Source of the DNA: Viridothelium virens
Lineage: Eukaryota > Ascomycota > Dothideomycetes > Trypetheliales > Trypetheliaceae
DNA length: 64,000 bases
Assembly: GCA_010094025.1 (NCBI GenBank)
Contig: ML991779.1
Location: 186,001-250,000, forward strand
Direction: 5' to 3'
Below the pieces are notes generated by a model. It saw only the letters and a list, made by a program, of their open reading frames with translations, was not told where the DNA came from and searched no databases. A program made the translations under genes and the position numbers. Below, in pieces: positions 56,809 to 64,000 of this stretch (its first letter is position 1; the number at the start of each line of letters is the position of its first letter).

Positions 56809-59800
56809 CTATCGCCGGGAAAAGTCATGCAGAGTGGCAGAATCCCGCACACAAATCATTGAAAGACCTTGTGCTGACAACACATTCTCAACAGTCTAAG
56901 AAATCCTTGGCCGCCGTGAAATCTGTTGACACTCAGAAGCTGACCAAAAAGCTCCGAGACAACCTTCAAAGCGAGATAGAGATTCTCAAAAGCTTGCAAC
57001 ACCCTCATATCGTGGCCATATTTGCCTGCCATCATGCGCCAGATCGAATGCATATCATCATGGAATATTGTTCGCTTGGAGATCTTTCGCAGTTCATTAA
57101 GGGTCGGAATACACTTGGTAACCATGCGGTCATGGCCGATGCAATGAGAAAGTACCCGAATACGCAAGGGGCAGGCCTTAATGAGGTTATTGTGCGACAT
57201 TTCCTCAAGCAAATCGCAAGTGCGGTCCAGTTTTTGCACGATAGAAACATTATCCATCGCGACATCAAGCCCCAAAATCTCCTCCTCAACCCATCCCCCA
57301 CGTCACTTCGACAGCAGAGGCCGGAAGACAAGCCGCTCGAGGCCAGTGCTAACTCACTGGTACCAATGGTCGGTCTGGAGTCTCTACCGATGTTGAAGAT
57401 CGCCGACTTTGGCTTTGCTCGATTCCTCCCGCAGACATCACTAGCAGAGACGCTTTGTGGCTCCCCTCTCTACATGGCGCCGGAAATTCTACGGTATGAG
57501 AAGTACGATGCCAAGGCTGATTTGTGGTCTGTCGGAACTGTGACATTCGAACTATTAGTCGGCAAGCCACCTTTCCGTGCCTCAAACCATGTGGAGCTAT
57601 TAAGAAGGATCGAAAAGGCGGATGACGTTGTCCCGTTTCCATCGGGGCTGCATGTTGGAACCTCGCTTAAGAAGGCCATACGGGGCCTCCTGAAGAAGAG
57701 TCCAGTTGAACGCATCAGTTTCGAGGACTTTTTTGAGCATCCGGTCATAACTGAAGAGATTCCTGGACTGGTTGGAGATGACAAACCTCGCGAACTGCCC
57801 AAGATGTCCGGCGAGCTTGAACTTCCAACAGAACGACGTGCGCAAAAGGCGCCTGAAAGTAGTGCCCAAGTAGCGAGAAGGCTTGAGCGACCTGCGAGCG
57901 AAGCCAAAGTAAACGAAAAACCTTCACGTGACCGATTGTCAGACCTTGCTCAGACACCGACGGCAAAACCAGAAATGCGACCTTCACCGGTGTCAGCAAA
58001 TACTGCACCTGTCAGACCGCCTTCTGCTGGTCGCCGAAGCACAGGCCCTTCTCCTACTACCATGCCTCCAGTGAGGGAGCAACGTGCGCAGGAAAAGGAG
58101 CTTACAGCGACACACCGACCAAGTATTACAACACATGCTACTGCGCCTGCCCGTGAAGCCCCTGTCCAGGACCGGGCACCAAGTGCAGCAGCGATGGCCT
58201 TAGAGAGACACGGCAGTCGCAAGAATTCGCCGAGCTCATCGATCTTAAAAGAACAGCTCGACCGGGAGCGGGGAGCGCCACAGCGGAAACTGGAAGATAG
58301 AGCAACTAGGGAGGCGCGTGAGCGAGCTGCACAAGATGTTGCATTTGAACGAGATTACGTCCTGGTCGAAAAACGTGTAGTAGAGGTGAATGCCTTTGCG
58401 GATGAACTTGCTGCGAGCCCCCATATTCAGGGAGGGGTGCGTCTGCCATCAAATCAGGGTGTGATGACACGTCGAACAACAACACCTGCACCTGCGTCGA
58501 TGCCAAACACGTACGGCGCGCAAGGACGCGTAATTCCAACTGCAACGAAGCAGGATGTTATTCACCAACGCAGACCCTCATACGAGCGTCGTTACGGATC
58601 AAGTGCTGGCTCTACGGTAACTTCGGCAATTTCGAAGGCGCTGAACATGGCGAATCTCCGTCTGACTGGCACTGGTTTCTCTCCTCCTCTCCCAAAGGGC
58701 TTATCGCCACCCCAGGGTTACAATGCCTTTCCGATGTACCCTACCGCCCAAAGTAATCAACTTCTACTTAGTGACGGCCGTAAGCTTCCAATGGACAAAG
58801 ACACTGAAGTTGTTTTCATCATCGAAGACGCGGCGACCCGCAGTGACACCGTCTATGGTTTTGCGGAGGTCAAGTACAAGCAGTTGCTTCCTGCAGTGCC
58901 ATCGAATGAGCAGGGTCTTGGTATCCATCGGCCAGGCACTGGCGATGGTCCAGATGACGAGGACGACGATCTTACCGTGGATGCTGTCGTTGCAATCTCT
59001 GAAGAAGCTCTGGTCCTCTATGTCAAAGCCTTGTCAATCCTCGCCAAAGCAATTGATCTGGCTGGGAGCTGGTGGGGTCACCGGAATAGAGGAGAGATCA
59101 TTAGCGAGTCTCCCACCTCTCGAACGGAAGTTGCAAGGACCAGCCATGTCAATGTGCCAGGCCGGATGAATAATGTGGTCCAATGGGCGCGCTCTCGCTT
59201 CAACGAGTGCCTTGAAAAATCGGAATTTGTGGGTCGCAAGCTGGTCGAAGCGCAGAAACAGCTTCCTTACGATCACCCGGGTCATCCAAACAATCATCCA
59301 GCCACCACCAATTCAAACACCAGCATTGGAACTTCTGCCGAGAACATTACCTTGACTTCGGGTGTCACAGCGGAGAAATTGATGTATGACCGAGCCGTAG
59401 AGATGAGTCGTCAAGCTGCTGTCAACGAGCTCGTCGGTGAAGATCTCCCGGGCTGCGAACTTACCTACATGACTGCCCTGCGAATGCTTGAAGCTGTTCT
59501 CGAGAGTGACGATGAGCCATTGAGAAAATCTGCAACTGGAAAGAAAGACAGCAAAGCTGACGATGAGATTATCAACGGTATGGAGACGGAGGATCGGCAA
59601 ACCGTTGTCAAGCGTAAGTCCCACTTCCATCCGAATAAAGACGTTTGTAACGGTGTTGATGTTCTTGTAGTTATCGAAGGCACGAAAACTCGTCTGAATG
59701 CCCTGCGCAAAAAGATCACCATCCAGAATTCCAACAAGCGCGTTTCAGTCACAACAATGCAGCAAGGCAAACAACCGACCAAGACATCACCCGCTCCATC

Positions 59801-59831
59801 TCCTACGATAGCACAGACGCCACCGCGGTAG
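56633..59831 (+). CDS. atg1: Autophagy serine/threonine kinase Atg1
   Basis: Three exons: 56633-56785, 56895-59613 and 59671-59831; 1010 residues, a normal length for Pezizomycotina Atg1. MAARPPPQSSSSRR precedes the kinase domain, with the glycine loop GEQIGKGSFATVYSAR, VAIK-type lysine in LAAVKSVD, HRDIKPQNLLL and IADFGFARFLP. The Atg1-typical sequence LCGSPLYMAPEILRYEKYDA is present. Residues about 320-650 are a disordered linker. The C-terminal MIT-type region (LSILAKAIDLAGSWWG, NVVQWARSRFNECLEKSE) binds Atg13. The second intron (57 nt, 59614-59670) has a length divisible by three and no stop, so retention would add 19 residues. It initiates autophagosome formation at the pre-autophagosomal site under starvation. 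Confidence 0.97.
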
Positions 59832-60875
59832 GAATGATCAATGGTCCATCGCCATCATTCCCGACATGATACTCTACAAGTAAAGCCCTGGCATCCATCT
59901 CGACTCCGGTTGATACCTGGCGTTCTGGGCTAATCGTGGAATCTACTTCACCTATGGCTCTTGACGCATTGGCGTTGTCGTCGTCGATTTCACCTATTTC
60001 ATTTCGTTTTGTCTGATCATGAACGGCATTCTCGATCCACCGTTTTGAACTTCAAACGACGTATTCCACCCGGCGCAAGAGGATGGTGTTGCATGTCGTT
60101 TATTATTATTCCTTTTTTTCCCTTTCAAGGAGAGTACGAGCCACCTCTCGATACCCACTTTGTTGTCTCTACCCAGATGAATATGGGAACTCTACTCGGC
60201 GTAACACAGTAGGATTCTGGGCAACTATGGATGAATGGAACGGCTACTCTACTCTCCTTCTCTTCTCTTCCCGTCATTTTCTCCTTCTGCCTTGTCCTAC
60301 AATGTTTTTTACGATGACTCCGATCTGGAGTCTGGCGTTTGCATGGATCAGTGGCGCCCGTACGGCAGTTTATCTGGTTTGCCTTTCCTCCGTTCTGCCT
60401 GTCCCTGGAGCTTGAGGAATGGGTATGGCGTGCATGGATGGTCACACCTTTTCAATACGTCAAACAGAGACGTGCTGGCGAAGATTACATGCTTGTCATA
60501 CTGCTCAAGGAATTGATCGCAAGGGGTTGGGTACGGATTAACAGTGGCACAGCGGCGGTGTAAGTAGCTGAACATGGGAGTGGAGAATGAAAGGGCAGAG
60601 CAGCGTGACACCTTGAGAGAATCTTCAGTGTGAAGCTGAGACCAAAGTTATAGCCTGCTAGCCTAGATGCTTACGTATATCAATGGATATATGTCTTCAA
60701 CACATTGTCACATGTTTTGCCGTGAAAGCAAAGCTTGCTTAGGGCGATGGCTACGTCCGAGGGCAGGGATGTTGGTGCTAACAATCTTGCAGGGCCGTAT
60801 TGCGGTAGGGAGGAGGTAAGGAATAGTAACTTGGGGTAACTAGAAGGAAGAGACGGTGTATTCGTGTATGCAGCC
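59832..60875. other. Atg1 3' flank
   Basis: One kilobase downstream of Atg1 with a long pyrimidine-rich stretch around 60230-60320. ORFs on both strands are shadows of each other. No gene is supported. Confidence 0.4.
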
Positions 60876-61760
60876 TTAACTCGAGACAATAAGCACCAGA
60901 AAGTCCTGGCGAGAATCAGTGCTACGTGCAGTGCGATTCTGCATGTAAGCATATGACAATAGCCAATGAGCCACCTTTTTGCCCCACTCAATCTCTGACG
61001 AGAAACGGTAACCAACAATGAACACAAGTTCTTTGCCAAGCACTGCGAAATGGACATCGATTGCTGTTTGAAGAGATGGGAGAGACACTTCGGGATTTCA
61101 GAGTTGTGTATACGAGTTTGTGGATGGTCAATCCAAAGGTTTATCTTTGTCACTACTTGCTCAAAAGTAACAGGGCCTTTATCACAACGCTGACAACCCG
61201 TTCATCAGGGAATTAGAGTGCTATTTATCTGAAGTTCTTTGGCAAGATAGCATTATCAAGGCTTAGTCGAAGAGGTGATTCGCGGTAGCATCTTTGGATC
61301 CGATTCTGGCGCCAGGGTACTATGCAACCAGGGCAGGAGATGGTAAGACGTAACCTGGGGAATAAGGTGAGAAATCATATTTTCCTTAGATGTGTTTCTG
61401 ACATTCTCCGGCAGTTTTCGACCGCAAAGAAGTGGCATGGTGCAGTGAGATTACGCTCCTGCAGAATGAGTTGAAGAAAGAGCGAAAAGCCGAACGTTGC
61501 AGGTATCGACATTAGCACTGACGAATACATACCTCAGGTAGTCTTCAACGAGGCTTTTGCCGCCGTCTGCATGAGAAGAAAGGTCGATGTTATGACGGTC
61601 AGACATCAGCCTGAAGACTCCATAAACATCACCAGCCTGGAATGCTTTAAGCAAAGATACGGTGTCATTCCTCCCAAACGGCCAATGGCATTCGATGCTC
61701 AGGTGTATGATACCCACGATCCACGTTATTACGAGTTCATTGTGTCATTGCCACGATGAC
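60876..61760 (-). CDS. Coding-like minus-strand segments, possible unrecognised split gene or relic
   Basis: Two minus-strand segments have strongly protein-like composition. The downstream one (60876-61088) reads SLQTAIDVHFAVLGKELVFI then VGYRFSSEIEWGKK and ends RQDFLVLIVSS. The upstream one (61517-61717) reads VSLLKAFQAGDVYGVFRLMS and SLVEDYLR. A GTATGT donor follows SLVEDYLR, and a TTCTGCAG acceptor about 55 nt later could lead to SVISLHHATSLRSKTAGECQ. I could not link the two segments in a single consistent frame. They may be two genes, one gene with unseen exons, or decayed sequence. The family is not recognised. Confidence 0.3.
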
Positions 61761-62266
61761 CTGACACCAGAATATCTATCACATGCCCTTTTCTTTACCG
61801 ACTTGATCGACTTGGTGAGAGGGTTTGAGCTTATGCATTTGATGCCCTGTCTCACTCATCAACTGAGACGGGGTTGACCGGTGGCCTGAAGAGGTGGAAT
61901 GTCCCGCTTAACCTATGACGATTCTGCCTATGTTGTAGAAGACAGGTGCCTCAAACGTGCGGAGTATCAGTCTCGCAAAGCACGATCAGTTTGATCTAAC
62001 ACCCAGCAGGCCGACGGAAAAGCAAGCAGACAGCGGGAGCGTTCTTTGCGTTGACACGAAAGAAGCAAGATGGTTTGTGGATGAAGTCGGGTGCGGAGTT
62101 TCCTGGTCCGCCTAGCGGGATCGCCGACCGACCAGTCTCGCTCGTTTTCCAAAGCTCTCCACATGATCTTAATGACCATGACTTGCAGCATCAGAACTCC
62201 CCCAGCACGATAGCTACCGATAGCCTTAGTCTACACCGCTCGCTAATTCCTGGGGATCGTATATCC
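61761..62266. promoter_or_regulatory. Promoter region of the M1 aminopeptidase
   Basis: These 500 bp precede the aminopeptidase start. An open frame in phase with the gene extends back to 62051, but its codons look untranslated. No clear regulatory motif is recognised. Confidence 0.35.
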
Positions 62267-64000
62267 ATGCAGCACCTACCTCTCCGCCCCATTAATCAGG
62301 CCATTGCCCGGCACAATTCCACCCTTCTTACCGCTACAAGCGCCTCCCGAAGCCGATCTTGGAGCATAGCGCACTTTCTTTTGGACTCTTCCCCGCCTCG
62401 CGCCCTCTACTCCACTTCTCCCTCCGTCGTTTCGTTGAGATTTCGTTCCAATTTTTCTGGCATTTGCTCAATTGCGCCCTTCTCTTGTAGATCTCCGCCA
62501 ACACATAGGCCAGCTGGGCGAGTCTCTAACACTACTGGCTCTAAGAGACATTGTTCATATCGGCGAAACATGTGCAAGCTTCACCGAGACACGGAAGAGG
62601 CTGGTGGTAGCTTGGACATCACCAAGGGTCGAGAAGTGTTGCCGAAGAATGTGAAGCCCACGCACTACGACCTCACGCTAGAACCCAATTTCCAAACCTT
62701 TAAGTATGATGGCAAGGTGGATATAGAGTGTGTGCCAATAAGCTAGGCTTCTCCACACTGATGGTCCAGCACAATCGCTAAACAATCTCTCAGTCTGGAC
62801 GTCTTGGAGGATACAAAATCAATATCACTCAACACCCTAGAACTCGACATCGAGAAATCCGAAGTTCGCTCCGGTTCATCCCTTATTACCTCGTCGCCGC
62901 AATTATCGCACGATGCGGACGCTCAAACGACTACACTCTCGTTCGACCAGACGATACCAGCAGGGAGCAAGGCAAAGCTTTCGCTTACATTCACGGGCAC
63001 ACTCAACGACAACATGGCGGGTTTCTACAGGTCGTCCTGGCAGGGGTCTGATGGATCAAAGCAGTGGATGGCGACGACACAGATGGAGGCCACAGATGCC
63101 CGAAGAGCATTTCCGTGTTGGGATGAACCTGCCCTCAAGGCCCGCTTTACCGTCACTCTGATCGCTGACAAACATCTGACCTGTCTGAGTAACATGGACG
63201 AAGCTTCCGCGACAGAGGTCGACTCAAAAATCTCTGGTGGCAAGAGGATTGCCCACAAATTCAATACCTCTCCTCTTATGTCGACTTATCTCTTGGCATT
63301 TATCGTCAGCGAGTTGAAGTCAATTGAAACGAACAGTTTTCGAGTACCCATTCGCGTTTTTGCAACCCCAGATAAGGATATCGAACACGGCCGATTCTCC
63401 CTCGAACTTGCCGCTCGAACCCTAGAGTTCTACGAAAAAAAGTTCAACAGCAAGTTTCCCCTCCCAAAAATGGACATGGCTGCCATACCGGACTTTAGCG
63501 CTGGTGCTATGGAGAATTGGGGCTTAGTCACCTATCGGGTCGTCGACATCTTGTTCGATCAGAAAACCGCCAGCGCATCGTCAAAACAGCGCGTTGCCGA
63601 GGTTGTCCAGCACGAGCTAGCACATCAATGGTTTGGCAACCTTGTGACCATGGACTTTTGGGATGGTTTGTGGCTAAACGAGGGATTCGCAACGTGGATG
63701 TCGTGGTATTCTTGTAATGCCTTCTACCCGGAATGGAAGGTCTGGCAGGGTTATGTGACCGGTGAGTCCTGCACGAAAGGCCCCATAACACCGTTGTAAC
63801 TGACTCGATGTTGCAGATAATCTGCAGAGTGCACTTTCGCTCGACTCGTTACGAAGTAGTCACCCAATTGAAGTCCCAGTCAAGCGAGCGGACGAAATCA
63901 ACCAAATATTTGATGCCATTTCTTACTCAAAGGGCTCATGCGTCCTCCGCATGATTTCCACCTATCTCGGTGAGGAGACTTTTATGGAGGGTATTCGTCG
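62267..64000 (+). CDS. M1 family zinc aminopeptidase (Ape2/Aap1-like), cut by window end
   Basis: Exons 62267-62727, 62794-63761 and 63817 onward, with introns of 66 and 55 nt. The frame continues past 64000, so the C-terminal half is missing. The first 101 residues ([20 protein letters not shown]...) are rich in R and S with almost no acidic residues, as in a mitochondrial presequence. A second Met at 62570 ([13 protein letters not shown]) begins just before the conserved [20 protein letters not shown] and is the kind of start seen in cytosolic forms. The catalytic domain has the exopeptidase motif GAMENWG, the zinc site [10 protein letters not shown] and downstream [10 protein letters not shown], which supplies the third ligand. 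It cleaves N-terminal residues from peptides. Yeast Ape2 and Aap1 are relatives. Confidence 0.94.

Noticed and set aside
62051-62266. Longer N-terminus for the aminopeptidase
   Set aside because: The codons upstream of 62267 are not protein-like and would delay a good presequence.
1-64000. Retroelements, DNA transposons, CRISPR arrays
   Set aside because: I saw no reverse transcriptase, integrase, transposase, terminal repeat pair or spaced repeat array that could be supported.

Overview
The window is nuclear DNA of a filamentous ascomycete (Pezizomycotina). Genes are split by short introns, mostly 47-120 nt, with GTRNGT-like donors, CTRAC-type branch points and YAG acceptors. Both strands are used and there are no operons. 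The gene set is typical of filamentous fungi: fungal-length tropomyosin, Atg1, an Ish1-like small protein, a secreted acetyl xylan esterase, a cytochrome P450 and GIT1-like and DHA1-like transporters. I cannot name the genus.

Layout. 0-10 kb is dense housekeeping: Rrp17/Nop25 (+), tropomyosin (-), a securin-like protein with a Cut2-type D-box (+), a DEK_C/SWIB protein (-), eIF3b/Prt1 (+) and a Gfd2-like protein that seems to lack nuclease residues (-). 11.7-19 kb holds a secreted CE1 acetyl xylan esterase (+), a SERCA-type Ca2+ ATPase (+) and a P450 (-). 19-23 kb is gene-poor; I reconstruct two small unrecognised spliced genes there and see coding-like debris. 23-32.4 kb holds a GIT1-like permease (-), a kinase relic, a WW plus PhoD-like phosphatase fusion (+) and a mitochondrial CCDC90/Fmp32-like protein (+). 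32.4-37.5 kb is sparse: one orphan gene and a perfect-looking hairpin.

37.5-46.5 kb is compact again: 14-3-3 with five micro-exons (-), mitochondrial methionyl-tRNA synthetase (-), an 87-aa Ish1-like protein (+), a 65-aa candidate (-), Mtr2 (-), a LovD-like serine esterase (-) and ribosomal protein eL38 (+). 47.7-53.6 kb has a GH47 alpha-mannosidase (+) and a DHA1 MFS transporter (-). 53.6-56.6 kb is nearly empty. Atg1 follows (+) with a uORF-rich leader, then a weak minus-strand coding region, and an M1 aminopeptidase (+) cut by the window end.

The genes do not form one pathway. Themes are translation and RNA biogenesis (Rrp17, UAF30-like, eIF3b, Mtr2, MetRS, eL38), cytoskeleton and cell cycle (tropomyosin, securin, 14-3-3) and secretion, nutrient uptake and turnover (esterase, SERCA, mannosidase, transporters, Atg1, aminopeptidase). 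I found no retroelement, DNA transposon, CRISPR array, tRNA or rRNA. No clearly new multi-gene system is evident; the best leads are the unannotated split genes, the hairpin, the Atg1 leader and the 14-3-3 micro-exons.
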